Position numbers and translations under genes: made by a program | Shown here: positions 1 through 8,703 of the stretch, in pieces | How positions within the stretch are numbered: the first letter of the stretch is position 1 | How the letters are laid out: each line of letters begins with the position of its first letter | Source of the DNA: Streptomyces xanthii | GTDB lineage: Bacteria > Actinomycetota > Actinomycetes > Streptomycetales > Streptomycetaceae | Direction of reading: 5' to 3' | Assembly (NCBI RefSeq): GCF_014621695.1 | Contig: NZ_CP061281.1 | Span: 3,534,001 to 3,598,000, forward strand | Length of the DNA stretch: 64,000 nt | Notes under the pieces: generated by a model | The model's database searches: none | The model's input: only the letters and a program-made list of their open reading frames with translations | What the model was told of the DNA's origin: nothing

Positions 1-116
1 CCGGCCCTCGCTCCGGGGGCTGGGCCAACCGCCGCCTCTTTGGCATGATCGGCCCCCGTTACCGAAAGTACGCACGGCTCCGGCACGTGCGCGTATCCGA
101 CGGGGGGTGAGGGCCG

Positions 117-1046
117 ATGATCCTCACGGTCACGCTGAACACCGCACTCGACATCACGTACGGGGTCAAGGCGCTGCGCCCGCACGCCTCGCACCGCGTC
201 ACGGAGGTCACCGAACGGCCCGGCGGCAAGGGGCTCAACGTGGCCCGGGTGCTCGCCGCGCTCGGCCACGAGACCGCCGTGACCGGCTTCGCCGGCGGCC
301 CGACGGGCGAGCAGGTGCGCGCGGGGCTGCGCGGCACGGAGCGGGTGCGGGACGCGCTGGTGCCGGTCGCGGGGCCGACCCGTCGCACGATCGCCGTCGT
401 CGACGCCACGACCGGCGACACGACGCAGCTCAACGAGCCGGGCCCGCTGATCACCCCGGCCGAGTGGGCCGCCTTCCAGGAGTCCTACGAGCGGCTGCTG
501 CGCTCCGCGTCCGCGGTCGCCCTGTGCGGCAGCCTCCCGCCGGGCGTCCCGGTCGGCGCCTACGCCACCCTCGTACGGGCCGCGCGCGCCGTGTCCGTGC
601 CCGTGCTGCTCGACACCAGCGGGGAGCCGCTGCGCCGCGGCATCGCGGCCCGCCCCGACATCGTGAAGCCGAACGCGGACGAGCTGGCCGAGCTGACGGG
701 CTCGCACGAGCCGCTCGGCGCGATGAAGGACGCCCGCAGACGCGGCGCCCACAGCGTCGTCGCCTCCCTGGGCGCGGAGGGACTGGTCGCCCTCACCCCC
801 GAGGGCGAGTGGCGCGCCCCGGCCCCCGACCGGCTGTCCGGCAACCCGACGGGCGCCGGCGACTCGGCGGTCGCGGGCCTGCTCAGCGCCTGGGTGGAGA
901 AGCTGCCCTGGCCGGACCGGCTGGCCCGCGCCGTCGCCCTGTCTGCGGCGACGGTGGTGGCCCCGGTGGCCGGCGAGTTCGACCGCGCGACCTACGAGGA
1001 CCTGCTGGCGAAGGCCGAGGTGCGCGAGCGCGCCGAGGCCGGGTGA
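117..1046 (+). CDS. PfkB-family sugar kinase, 1-phosphofructokinase type
   Basis: 309-residue cytoplasmic sugar or sugar-phosphate kinase. The opening MILTVTLNTALDITY and the glycine motif PGGKGLNVARVLAALG (around residue 37) are typical of the 1-phosphofructokinase/tagatose-6-phosphate kinase branch. The C-terminal ATP-binding signature NPTGAGDSAVAGLL lies near residues 243-256, and its Asp is the expected catalytic base. Length fits the family. The ATG at 117 follows a purine-rich GGGGGGTGAGGG. It converges on the next gene with only 4 bp between stop codons. From family knowledge it should phosphorylate a hexose phosphate; the actual substrate cannot be read from sequence. I recall this gene following nagA in Streptomyces, which would suggest amino-sugar or hexose metabolism. 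Confidence 0.88.
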   Translation: MILTVTLNTALDITYGVKALRPHASHRVTEVTERPGGKGLNVARVLAALGHETAVTGFAGGPTGEQVRAGLRGTERVRDALVPVAGPTRRTIAVVDATTGDTTQLNEPGPLITPAEWAAFQESYERLLRSASAVALCGSLPPGVPVGAYATLVRAARAVSVPVLLDTSGEPLRRGIAARPDIVKPNADELAELTGSHEPLGAMKDARRRGAHSVVASLGAEGLVALTPEGEWRAPAPDRLSGNPTGAGDSAVAGLLSAWVEKLPWPDRLARAVALSAATVVAPVAGEFDRATYEDLLAKAEVRERAEAG

Positions 1047-1050
1047 GCGA

Positions 1051-2025
1051 CTAGCTGCGGGTCAGCCAGAGGCGGTCGAAGTTCGCGTTGCACTGGTTGC
1101 CCTCGGCGCAGGAGATCGTGATCGCGTTCGTCCCCTTGGTGAGCTGGACGATGGCCCACGTGTTCGTCCAGCCCTTCGCCCAGTCGCCTTCCTCGGCCTG
1201 TGCGAAGTTCTTCATGTTCAGCGGGCGCTGCTGCTTCGTCCCGTTGACGTCGATCGTGGCGTCGGAGTCCTTGCCGGGGACCCCGTAGTCGACGTGCAGC
1301 TTGTACTGGCCGTCCTTCGGGATGCCGCTGACGGTCCAGGTCAGCGCGGCGCCGGGCTGGCTGAAGCCCGCGACGTACTGGCCGCCCGCGGCCTTCGCGC
1401 CCGGCACCTCGGCGGAGATGGAGGTGCCGCCGGCCAGCGTCAGCTTCTTCGCGTCGGTCTTGGGCAGAGGGCCCGGCTTGGCCGGCTGCTTCGACGGCTC
1501 CTGGCTCGGCTCGACCGTCTGCGCCGGAGCGCTCGACGCGGGACCGCCCGCTTCGCCGCCCTTGTCGTCCGTGTCGTTGCCGAGCATGGCCACGCCGATG
1601 CCGATGACGACGGCGGCCACGACGGCGACCGCGCCGATCAGCAGCGCCTTCGTGTTCGGACCGCCGGAGCCCCGGCCGCCGGAGCCGCGCCCGTGCGAGG
1701 CCGCCTGGGGCGGGCCGGGCTGCGACGGGGCGCCGTGCACCGTCTCGGGCGCCTGGTAGTGCGCGTTGGGCTGGCCGTACGCGGCGGTCTGCTGGCCGTA
1801 CGCCGCCGTCTGCTGCTGCGGCGGGACCTGCTGCCCGTACTGGCGCTCGCCGACCGCGCGGACCTGGTTGTACGAGGTGCGGGGGGTGCGGGAGTTCGGG
1901 TAGCCGTAGCCACCGCCCCCGCCGTCCGGCGGGGTCGCCCCGGCCGCCTGACCGTCGGCGTACAGATAGCCGAACGGGTCGTCGCCCTCGGGCGTGGTGT
2001 TCGCGCCGTTGTTGCCGGGCGCCAT
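1051..2025 (-). CDS. membrane-anchored protein with C-terminal CBM35-like carbohydrate-binding domain
   Basis: 324 residues. Residues 1-125 are a low-complexity Gly/Pro/Gln/Tyr-rich cytoplasmic tail containing a tandem GQQTAAYGQ repeat. One transmembrane helix spans about 127-149 (ALLIGAVAVVAAVVIGIGVAML). A Ser/Pro/Glu linker follows, and the extracytoplasmic C-terminal domain (about 195-324) reads like a CBM6/CBM35 beta-sandwich, with VDYGVPGKDSDATIDVNG, a Trp-rich stretch, and a closing NFDRLWLTRS. No catalytic domain is present, so it probably displays a glycan-binding module at the cell surface. The ligand is unknown. Confidence 0.75.
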   Translation of the reverse strand: MAPGNNGANTTPEGDDPFGYLYADGQAAGATPPDGGGGGYGYPNSRTPRTSYNQVRAVGERQYGQQVPPQQQTAAYGQQTAAYGQPNAHYQAPETVHGAPSQPGPPQAASHGRGSGGRGSGGPNTKALLIGAVAVVAAVVIGIGVAMLGNDTDDKGGEAGGPASSAPAQTVEPSQEPSKQPAKPGPLPKTDAKKLTLAGGTSISAEVPGAKAAGGQYVAGFSQPGAALTWTVSGIPKDGQYKLHVDYGVPGKDSDATIDVNGTKQQRPLNMKNFAQAEEGDWAKGWTNTWAIVQLTKGTNAITISCAEGNQCNANFDRLWLTRS

Positions 2026-2134
2026 CCCTGATCACTCCCTACACGTGTGCTTACCGGGGGAGCGTACCCGGTATGGGGAAGCCCAAGGAGTGGCCTTGAC
2101 CTCACCGAGACCGGTGGAGGCGGGGCGCCCCAGG

Positions 2135-3820
2135 TCAGCCCGCCCGCCTGTGCTGTTTGGCACGTGATCTTTTCTCCACGTACATCCGCTGGTCGGCGGA
2201 CTGGAGCACTTCCTCGGCCGTCATCCCGCAGTGCGCCCAGCCGATGCCGAAGCTGGCGCCGACGCGGACGGCCCGGCCGTCCACCCGGATCGGGGGGATG
2301 ATCGCGTTGCGCAGGCGGACCGCGAGGTCCTCGGCGTCCGCGCGGCACAGCCCGTCGGCGAGCACCACGAACTCGTCGCCGCCGAGCCGGGCGACCGTGT
2401 CCCCGTCGCGGACTCCGCTGGTCAACCGCCGGGCGACCTCGATGAGGACCGCGTCGCCCGCGTTGTGCCCGAAGCGGTCGTTGATCGACTTGAAGCCGTC
2501 GAGGTCGCAGAAGAGGACGGCGAGGCCCTTGGTGCCGTCGTCGACGCCCTCGCCGTCGGGGGCCACGACGTGCACGTGGTGGTCGAAGCCGTCGTAGCCC
2601 TCGTACAGGCCGGAGGTGTGCGGGACGATCGCGCCGAAGTCGAAGCCGTGCCCGTTCGAGTCCACCGCCGCGTGGGCGCTCTGGTCCCCGTACGCCGCGT
2701 CGAGCGAGTCGACGGCGCTGGGCCGGCCGTCCTGCGGGCGGATGCACAGCCGGGCGGAGAGGCGGGCGCGCAGCTCCGCCGAGTTGGGCAGCCCGGTCAG
2801 CGAGTCGTGCGAGGCGCGGTGGGCGAGGTGCAGCTCGCGGCGCTTGCGCTCCTCGATGTCCTCGACGTGGGTGAGCAGGAAGCGGGGGCCGTCGGCGGCG
2901 TCGGCCACCACCGAGTTGCGCAGCGAGACCCACAGGTAGGTGCCGTCGCGGCGGGCCAGGCGCAGCTCGGCGCGGCCGCCCTCGGCGGAGGTGCGCAGCA
3001 GGGTGCCGATGTCCTCGGGGTGCACGAGGTCGGAGAAGGAGTAGCGGCGCATCGCGGAGGCGGGGCGGCCGAGCAGCCGGCACAGCGCGTCGTTGGTGCG
3101 CAGGATCCGGCCGTGCTGGTCGCCGCCCATCTCGGCGATGGCCATGCCGGAGGGCGCGTACTCGAAGGCCTGGCGGAAGCTTTCCTCGCTGGCGCGCAGG
3201 GCCTGCTGCTCGCGCTCCAGGCGGACCAGGGCGCGCTGCATGTTGGCCCGCAGCCGGGCGTTGCTGATCGCGATGGCGGCCTGGAAGGCGTACATCTGGA
3301 GGGCCTCGCGGCCCCAGGCGCCGGGCCGCCGCCCGTTGCGCGGGCGGTCGACGGAGATGACGCCGAGCAGCTCGCCGCCGGCGGCGCCCGTCGCGTACAT
3401 GGGGGCGAAGAGGCGGTCCGCGGGGTGCCACTCGTCCTCGAAGCGGGGCGGCGGGCCGTCGGTGAACCACTGCGGGACGTCGTCCTCGTCGAGGATCCAG
3501 CCCTCGGTGTGCGAGATGAAGCGGAGCTCGCCCCAGGCCTCGCCCATCGCGAGCCTGCGGTCCCAGGAGGTGCGGGAGCCGACGCGGCCGGTGATCAGGG
3601 CCTCGGCGGTCGGGTTGCCGGAGAAGGCGGCGACGACCAGGTCGCCGTCACCGCGGACGAGGTTCACACAGGCCAGCTCGTACCCGAGTCCGGTGACGAC
3701 ACCGTCGGCGACGGTCTGCAGGGTGTCGGCCAGGCTGCGGGCGGTGTTCATGTCCGCCATCACCTGGTGCAGCTGACGCAGGGTCGCAAGACGGACGTAG
3801 GGCTCCGACTCGGTCTCCAT
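2135..3820 (-). CDS. cdgB: diguanylate cyclase CdgB (GAF-PAS-GGDEF)
   Basis: 561-residue soluble enzyme making cyclic di-GMP. A GAF domain covers about residues 20-190, a short coiled linker 190-215, a PAS/PAC domain 210-330 and a GGDEF domain 335-555. The active site is intact (RLGGDEFVV, GGDEF at 480-484), and an RxxD inhibitory site (R471-D474) lies exactly five residues upstream, so product inhibition is expected. About 80 residues separate HDSLTGLPN (338-346) from LFCDLDGFK (436-444), much longer than usual. The ATG at 3820 is preferred over an in-frame ATG at 3925 because the GAF domain starts right after it and GGGGAG precedes it. Domain order and neighbours match S. coelicolor CdgB, a BldD target affecting development (established knowledge). 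Confidence 0.9.
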   Translation of the reverse strand: METESEPYVRLATLRQLHQVMADMNTARSLADTLQTVADGVVTGLGYELACVNLVRGDGDLVVAAFSGNPTAEALITGRVGSRTSWDRRLAMGEAWGELRFISHTEGWILDEDDVPQWFTDGPPPRFEDEWHPADRLFAPMYATGAAGGELLGVISVDRPRNGRRPGAWGREALQMYAFQAAIAISNARLRANMQRALVRLEREQQALRASEESFRQAFEYAPSGMAIAEMGGDQHGRILRTNDALCRLLGRPASAMRRYSFSDLVHPEDIGTLLRTSAEGGRAELRLARRDGTYLWVSLRNSVVADAADGPRFLLTHVEDIEERKRRELHLAHRASHDSLTGLPNSAELRARLSARLCIRPQDGRPSAVDSLDAAYGDQSAHAAVDSNGHGFDFGAIVPHTSGLYEGYDGFDHHVHVVAPDGEGVDDGTKGLAVLFCDLDGFKSINDRFGHNAGDAVLIEVARRLTSGVRDGDTVARLGGDEFVVLADGLCRADAEDLAVRLRNAIIPPIRVDGRAVRVGASFGIGWAHCGMTAEEVLQSADQRMYVEKRSRAKQHRRAG

Positions 3821-3970
3821 GCTCAGCTCTCCCCGAGACCTCGACAGCACTCCAGAATTCTCATCGGCTCTGTTCGCACGTGCAGCAGCACGTTCATTTC
3901 GCAGTGTCGACCGCCACTGAATCACAGCGAGCAGCTCACCCGGTACACAGGGTCAACAAAAAGGGCGCCC

Positions 3971-3986
3971 TGTGACTCAAGTCACA
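3971..3986. promoter_or_regulatory. 16-bp inverted repeat upstream of cdgB, BldD-box-like
   Basis: TGTGACTCAAGTCACA has 7-bp arms (TGTGACT/AGTCACA) around CA and lies about 150 bp upstream of the cdgB start in the divergent promoter region shared with the flavin reductase gene. It resembles the GTnAC half-sites of BldD operators, but the half-site spacing looks one base shorter than the consensus I remember. Confidence 0.45.
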
Positions 3987-4104
3987 AGCGATCGACATGG
4001 GTTGGACGATTGAACGGAGGATCCGGTTCCGCCGGGAGACCTAGGTCCTGGCTCGGCCCCGGGTCCGATGCGGGGCGCCGGGCCGGGCGATTAGCGTCGT
4101 ACGC

Positions 4105-4701
4105 GTGTTGAAGACTCCCCCTGCCGCGCCCGTACCGCCCGCCTCCCTCGTCCCGGCCGTCCCCGCCGGGCATCCTGAAGGCGTGAGCCACGACGAGTTC
4201 CGCGCCGCCCTGTCCCGCCTGGCCTCGGGGGTCGTCCTGCTGACCGCGACCGAACCCGACCTCGATCCCGACGACCCGGCCGCCCCGACCGGCGAGTACG
4301 CGGGCATGACCGCTACGGCCTTCATGTCCGTCTCGCTCGACCCGCCGCTCGTCCTCGTCTCACTGCGCAACAACTCCCGGATGGACGACCTCCTCGACGA
4401 GCAGCCCCTGTGGGCGGTGTCCGTCCTCGCGGAGTCGCAGAGCCACATCGCGGGCCGGTTCGCCATGAAGGGCCGCCTCAGCGACCGGCTCCTCTTCGAG
4501 GACATCCCGTACGTGCGGGGGGAGCGGACGGGGGCGCCGCTCGTGGGCGGGGCGCTGGCGACGCTCGAGTGCCGTACGGAGCAGCGGGTTGTCGCCGGGG
4601 ACCACACGCTGGTCATCGGCCGGGTCCTGAGCGCGGCGCTTCCCAGCGTCGAGGGGGGCCCGCTCATGTACTTCCGGGGCCGCTACCGCCACCTGGGCTA
4701 G
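4105..4701 (+). CDS. flavin reductase-like FMN-binding protein
   Basis: 198 residues. After a Pro/Ala-rich N-terminus the sequence is a flavin-reductase-like split barrel: FRAALSRLASGVVLLTA, then GMTATAFMSVSLDPPLVLVSL (FMN contact region), AGRFAMKGRLSDRLLF, and a closing PLMYFRGRYRHLG. Such proteins supply reduced FMN/FAD to monooxygenases or act as stand-alone NAD(P)H:flavin oxidoreductases. The start is uncertain. GTG 4105 is about 8 nt after a TAGCGT -10-like box and could be leaderless. GTG 4183 follows GAAGG and removes the low-complexity tail, leaving 172 residues. It is divergent from cdgB and monocistronic. Confidence 0.85.
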   Translation: MLKTPPAAPVPPASLVPAVPAGHPEGVSHDEFRAALSRLASGVVLLTATEPDLDPDDPAAPTGEYAGMTATAFMSVSLDPPLVLVSLRNNSRMDDLLDEQPLWAVSVLAESQSHIAGRFAMKGRLSDRLLFEDIPYVRGERTGAPLVGGALATLECRTEQRVVAGDHTLVIGRVLSAALPSVEGGPLMYFRGRYRHLG

Positions 4702-5026
4702 GGCGGGGGGCGCCTTCTCATCTGCCGAGTGCGCCCGGTGCGCGGCTGCGGGTCCGTCGTGGCTGGTCGCGCAGTTCCCCGCGCCCCTGAAGGCATGCGG
4801 CTTCGCCGCGCCTTCCCCTGAGATGCGCACTGCGTGCGCCATCTAGTCGGGGGCTGGGGCATCGGGGAAATGCGCCCGAAGGGCATGCATTTCAGGGGCG
4901 CGGGGTGCACTTTGTCGGGGGAAGGCGCGGCGAAGCCGCTGCCTTCCAGGGGCGCGGGGAACTGCGCGACCAGCCCCCACCGGGCCGCGGCCCGCGACGA
5001 GAGCGCACCCGGCAGACGGGGACGGG
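4702..5026. repeat. intergenic dispersed inverted-repeat element, copy 1
   Basis: The 325-bp gap between convergent genes holds no convincing ORF. The core runs as TGGTCGCGCAGTTCCCCGCG... at 4761-4788 and in inverse orientation (GGGGCGCGGGGAACTGCGCG...) at 4948-4975. Between them are a GAAGGC...GCCTTC hairpin around 4790-4817, a GATGCGCACTGCGTGCGCCATC hairpin around 4820-4842, and a partial core near 4893-4905. Similar composite elements occur at five other places in this window. Confidence 0.85.
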
Positions 5027-5452
5027 TCACCAGTCCCGAGCGGAGCGACCCCGCTTCGTCTCGGCCCGAGCCTTCTTCTCCCGGAGCCGGCGCTCGTTGA
5101 TCCCGCGCGGAATCTTCGTGGGCCGGCGCGGCTTCGGCGGCGGCGCGGTCGCCTCGGCCAGCACGGCGGCCAGCCGGACCGCGGCCGTCTCCCTGTTCCG
5201 CCACTGGGAGCGGTGCTCGGAGGCCCGGACGGAGAGGACCCCGCCCACCAGCCGGGAGGCGAGCCGCTCCAGCGCCCGCTCCTTCCAGACCGGCGGCAGC
5301 GCCTTCGTGGCGGCCAGGTCGAACTTCAGCTCCACCTGCGAGTCGCTGGTGTTCACATGCTGTCCGCCCGGCCCGGACGACCTGGAGAAACGCCAGACGA
5401 GCTCGGCCTCCGGAAGGACGACCGAACCGCGGATGGGATAGGGACCGGACAT
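5027..5452 (-). CDS. arfB: ArfB-type peptidyl-tRNA hydrolase for ribosome rescue
   Basis: 141-residue release-factor-like protein. It has the catalytic GGQ in SSGPGGQHVNTSDSQ (residues 25-39), where Gln-methylated GGQ hydrolyses peptidyl-tRNA. A basic, disordered C-terminal tail (PPPKPRRPTKIPRGINERRLREKKAR) matches the ArfB/YaeJ tail that enters the empty mRNA channel of stalled ribosomes. The codon-recognition domain of RF1/RF2 is absent and length fits ArfB. The ATG at 5452 (MSGPYPIRG) is preferred to the in-frame start at 5488, which adds unconserved residues. Monocistronic; its 3' end abuts the repeat element. Confidence 0.9.
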   Translation of the reverse strand: MSGPYPIRGSVVLPEAELVWRFSRSSGPGGQHVNTSDSQVELKFDLAATKALPPVWKERALERLASRLVGGVLSVRASEHRSQWRNRETAAVRLAAVLAEATAPPPKPRRPTKIPRGINERRLREKKARAETKRGRSARDW

Positions 5453-5622
5453 GCGTCCATGGTCGCGTGCGCGTACGGGTGCCGTCACCCGGTTTTCCCC
5501 GGTAAAGAAAGTAAAGAGAGCTGGAACCCTCGGGTACCCCGGTTGCGTTCATAGGGGTACGAGTAGCTTCGGTTACGTACGCACGCGCACACGCGCAACT
5601 TAACGAGGGAAGGACTCCCACA

Positions 5623-6198
5623 ATGGCAGTAAGCCTGTCCAAGGGTGGCAACGTCTCGCTCACCAAGGAGGCTCCGGGCCTGACCGCCGTCACCGTGGGC
5701 CTCGGCTGGGACGTCCGCACCACCACCGGCACCGACTTCGACCTCGACGCCTCGGCGATCGCGGTGAACACGCAGGGCAAGGTCTACTCGGACGGCCACT
5801 TCGTCTTCTTCAACAACAAGCAGACGCCGGACCAGTCCATCGTCCACACCGGTGACAACCGCACGGGTGAGGGCGCCGGCGACGACGAGGCCATCGCGGT
5901 GAACCTGGCGGCGCTGCCCGCCGACGTCGACAAGATCGTGTTCCCGGTCTCCATCTACGACGCGGAGTCCCGCTCGCAGAACTTCGGCCAGGTGCGCAAC
6001 GCGTACATCCGCATCCTGAACCAGGCCGGTGGCGCCGAGATCGCGCGCTACGACCTCTCCGAGGACGCGGCCACGGAGACCGCCATGGTCTTCGGCGAGC
6101 TGTACCGCAACGGGGCGGAGTGGAAGTTCCGCGCCGTCGGCCAGGGCTACGCCTCGGGCCTCGTCGGCATCGCCCAGGACTTCGGCGTCAACGTCTGA
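5623..6198 (+). CDS. TerD-family tellurium resistance / calcium-binding stress protein
   Basis: 191 residues, the normal length for TerD. It opens [20 protein letters not shown] and contains [19 protein letters not shown] (around 28-46), [14 protein letters not shown] and [11 protein letters not shown], the acidic loops that bind calcium in solved family members. Start ATG 5623 follows AGGGAAGGACT. TerD proteins are cytoplasmic and linked to tellurite and stress tolerance; Streptomyces carries many paralogues affecting growth and development (established knowledge). This copy is isolated, with no TerZABC neighbours, so the role of this particular paralogue is open. Confidence 0.93.
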   Translation: MAVSLSKGGNVSLTKEAPGLTAVTVGLGWDVRTTTGTDFDLDASAIAVNTQGKVYSDGHFVFFNNKQTPDQSIVHTGDNRTGEGAGDDEAIAVNLAALPADVDKIVFPVSIYDAESRSQNFGQVRNAYIRILNQAGGAEIARYDLSEDAATETAMVFGELYRNGAEWKFRAVGQGYASGLVGIAQDFGVNV

Positions 6199-6243
6199 TC
6201 CGTCCGCCCCGACGCACCCGGCTCCGCCGGGCTCGGAGCACCA

Positions 6244-6281
6244 CCGGGCCCCCGGCACGTGTACGTGTGCCGGGGGCCCGG
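6244..6281. terminator. bidirectional hairpin terminator between terD-like and MFS genes
   Basis: Perfect 15-bp stem (CCGGGCCCCCGGCAC with its complement) around an 8-nt loop between two convergent stop codons. Confidence 0.75.
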
Positions 6282-6309
6282 CGCATGTGCGGCCGGGCCC
6301 GAAGGACGG

Positions 6310-7554
6310 TCACAGCCCCGTACGGTCGCGGCGCAGCGGGCCCGAGGCGAGCCCCGCGACCGCCGTGCAGGCGAGGAGCAGGGCGCACCCGGTGAGGGCG
6401 AGGCCGGCGCCCGCGAGGTCGGCGAACGCGCCGAGCACGCTGTTCATGAGCAGCAGGGCCAGGCTCTGGACGAGGACGAGCACGGCCTGCACGCGGGAGA
6501 GATGGCTCTCCGGCGCCGTCGCGAGGACGAGTGGCGCGATGTGCGCGGCGAAGATCCCGCTGCCCGCGCCGACGACGAGCCCCGCGACGACGGCGGCCGG
6601 CGCCCCGGGCGCGAGCGCGAGGCCCAGTACGCCGGCGGCGGCCGGCAGCAGCGCCGCGGCCGACAGCAGTCCGGGCGGCCCGAGCGGCCCCCGCTTCACG
6701 ACGACCAGGGTGCTCGCCACCGTGCCGACGCCCTGCGCCCCGATCACGAGCCCGGCGGCGGCCGCGCCCCAGCCCCGTTCCCGTACGAGGAGCGGGACGA
6801 GCAGGGCCATGACCGGCAGCAGGAAGCCCGCGGCGGCGCCCGTGAGGCAGAGCCCGGGCCGCAGCACGGGGTGCGCGAACGCGACCCGCACCCCCTCCGC
6901 CGCCTCCCTGAGGATCCCGTCCCGCGCGTCGTTCCCGGTCGCCGCCGGATCCCGTGGCCGTACGACGGTGAGGACGAGCAGCGCGCACGCGAAGGTGGCG
7001 GCGTCGACGAGTGCCGCGCCCACGAGTCCGGCGAACCCGACCAGGACGCCGCCGAGCGGTCCGCCGCCCATCGCGATCAGCTGCCCGCCCGCCTGCCGCA
7101 GCGACAGGGCGCGCGGCAACTGCGCGTCGTCGGCGACGAGTCGGCGCGGCATGGATCCGGAGGCCGGCAGGTAGAAGGCGTCGACGGTGCCGAGGGCGAT
7201 GCCGGTCGCGACGAGCAGCCAGGGCGGGGTCCCGAGCCGGTACGCGACGGCGGCCAGGAGCAGCGTGCCGGCGAGCATCGCCGCGTCGCCCGCGATCAGC
7301 ACCCGGCGCGCGCTCACCCGGTCGCCGACGGCGCCGCCGACCAGGAGAAGCAGCACGCGGGGCAGGGTGATGGCGCTCAGCGCCAGGCCGGCGACGGTGC
7401 CGCCGTGCGCGGCGGCGGCCCAGCCGAGGGCGAAGGAGAAGACGGCGTTGCCGAGGAGCGAGACGAGGATGCCGCCGAGCCAGAGGAGGTAGGCCCGGGG
7501 CAGGGCGGCCGGGGCCCGCGTCCGCGCGCCCGGGCCGGTGGTCTCAGTCCTCAA
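6310..7554 (-). CDS. MFS transporter, MFS_3-like exporter
   Basis: 414-residue polytopic membrane protein with about 12 hydrophobic segments. MFS motif A is visible after helix 2 as GGAVGDRVSARRVLIAGD. The GTVDAFYLPASGSMPRRLV segment in the first half is typical of MFS_3 proteins (macrolide/enterobactin-exporter type). The TTG start overlaps the 3' end of the MerR-clamp gene by 11 nt, so the two are co-transcribed and probably translationally coupled. A MerR regulator beside an exporter usually means ligand-inducible efflux; the substrate is unknown. Confidence 0.85.
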   Translation of the reverse strand: MRTETTGPGARTRAPAALPRAYLLWLGGILVSLLGNAVFSFALGWAAAAHGGTVAGLALSAITLPRVLLLLVGGAVGDRVSARRVLIAGDAAMLAGTLLLAAVAYRLGTPPWLLVATGIALGTVDAFYLPASGSMPRRLVADDAQLPRALSLRQAGGQLIAMGGGPLGGVLVGFAGLVGAALVDAATFACALLVLTVVRPRDPAATGNDARDGILREAAEGVRVAFAHPVLRPGLCLTGAAAGFLLPVMALLVPLLVRERGWGAAAAGLVIGAQGVGTVASTLVVVKRGPLGPPGLLSAAALLPAAAGVLGLALAPGAPAAVVAGLVVGAGSGIFAAHIAPLVLATAPESHLSRVQAVLVLVQSLALLLMNSVLGAFADLAGAGLALTGCALLLACTAVAGLASGPLRRDRTGL

Positions 7555-8623
7555 GGCGGACGGGCATGAGGAGCGAGAAGGTGGTCTCGTCGTCGGGGCG
7601 GCGGATCGTGACCGGCGCGGTGGGGGCGGCGAGTTCGAGCACGAGCCGGTCGCGGCCTCCGGCGGCCAGCGCGTCCAGGAGGTAGGCCCGGTTGACGGCG
7701 ACGCACTCCGCGTCGTTCTCCCCCTCGGCGCACAGGGTCACGGTGCCGTCGTCCGTCACGCGGAGCACGCTGAGCTCGTGTTCCCCGGTCTCGTCGGACC
7801 GTACGGGGCCGGACTCCAGGGCGGCGCGGAAGGCCGCGACGTCGACGAGGGCCCGGCGCCCTCCGCCCGGCGGGAGGAGGCGCCGGTAGTCGGGGAAGTC
7901 GTGCTCGACGGCCCGTCCGGCCGTCTGCCGGTCCCCCGCCTCCAGCGAGACACGGCCGTCCTCGACGGCGAGCCGCACCGGCGCGTCCTCGTCGCCGGCG
8001 GACAGGGCGCGCATCGCGTCGGCGAGCGCGGCGGGCACGACGACCTGGGTCCGGCCCCCTTCGTGCCCGGTGACGGCCGCCCGGGCGACGGCCATCCGGT
8101 ACCGGTCGGTGGCGACGGCGTGCAGCCCGTCGCCCTCGATGTCGAACAGCACGCCGCCCAGCACGGGCAGTTCGCGGTCGGCGCTCACGGCGAACCGGAC
8201 GGCGTCGACGGCCTGCGCCAACTCCCTCGCGGCCAGGGTCACTCGGGTGCGTGCGGTGCCGGTGGTCGTCGTGTCCACGGGGTTCTCCCTCGATGCGAGC
8301 AGTGATCGGAGTGCGGAGAACTCCTCGCGGGCCCGGGACAGCCCCTGTTCGAGCCGGCGCAGGTGCGCGTCGAGCAGGTGCCGTACGAGATCGGAGTCGG
8401 CGCCCGACCATCCGGCCGTGACCAGCCGGATGTCGGCGAGCGGCATCCCGGCCCGGCGCAGCCTGGCGAGCAGCCGGGCCTCGTCGAGCTGCCCGTCCGT
8501 GTACCAGCGGTACCCGCTCACCGGGTCCACCCAGGCCGGGACGAGCACGCCCGCGCGGTCGTAGAACCGCAGGGCGCTCACCCCGAGCCCGCTCTCCCGG
8601 CCCACCTCACCGATGCTGCGCAT
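7544..8623 (-). CDS. MerR-family regulator fused to sliding-clamp (DnaN) domains
   Basis: 359 residues. Residues 1-75 are a MerR winged-helix domain (MRSIGEVGRESGLGVSALRFYDRAG, SGYRWYTDGQLDEARLL). Residues 75-120 form the dimerisation helix. Residues 126-359 resemble the second and third domains of the DNA polymerase III beta clamp: LPVLGGVLFDIEGDGLHAVATDRYRMAV matches the start of DnaN domain 2, and the protein ends FSLLMPVRLED like the DnaN C-terminus. The first clamp domain is absent, so the MerR part replaces it. Start ATG 8623 gives a clean MerR N-terminus; an upstream in-frame extension to 8761 is unconserved. It overlaps the MFS gene downstream. The clamp-fold part may be a ligand sensor or oligomerisation module (inference). 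Confidence 0.85.
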   Translation of the reverse strand: MRSIGEVGRESGLGVSALRFYDRAGVLVPAWVDPVSGYRWYTDGQLDEARLLARLRRAGMPLADIRLVTAGWSGADSDLVRHLLDAHLRRLEQGLSRAREEFSALRSLLASRENPVDTTTTGTARTRVTLAARELAQAVDAVRFAVSADRELPVLGGVLFDIEGDGLHAVATDRYRMAVARAAVTGHEGGRTQVVVPAALADAMRALSAGDEDAPVRLAVEDGRVSLEAGDRQTAGRAVEHDFPDYRRLLPPGGGRRALVDVAAFRAALESGPVRSDETGEHELSVLRVTDDGTVTLCAEGENDAECVAVNRAYLLDALAAGGRDRLVLELAAPTAPVTIRRPDDETTFSLLMPVRLED

Positions 8624-8703
8624 GTCGCTCTCCACACCCGGGACTCTGGGCCCTGCACAAGGTCGAGGGTCAACCCTGGTCCGGCCTGTCTCACCCGCCC
8701 TTC

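Noticed and set aside
1..116. An open frame from the window start ending at 108-110 (…RLRHVRVSDGG), as a possible 3' end of an upstream gene.
   Set aside because: Too short, no recognisable residues, and other frames are equally open; I could not match it to the expected neighbour.
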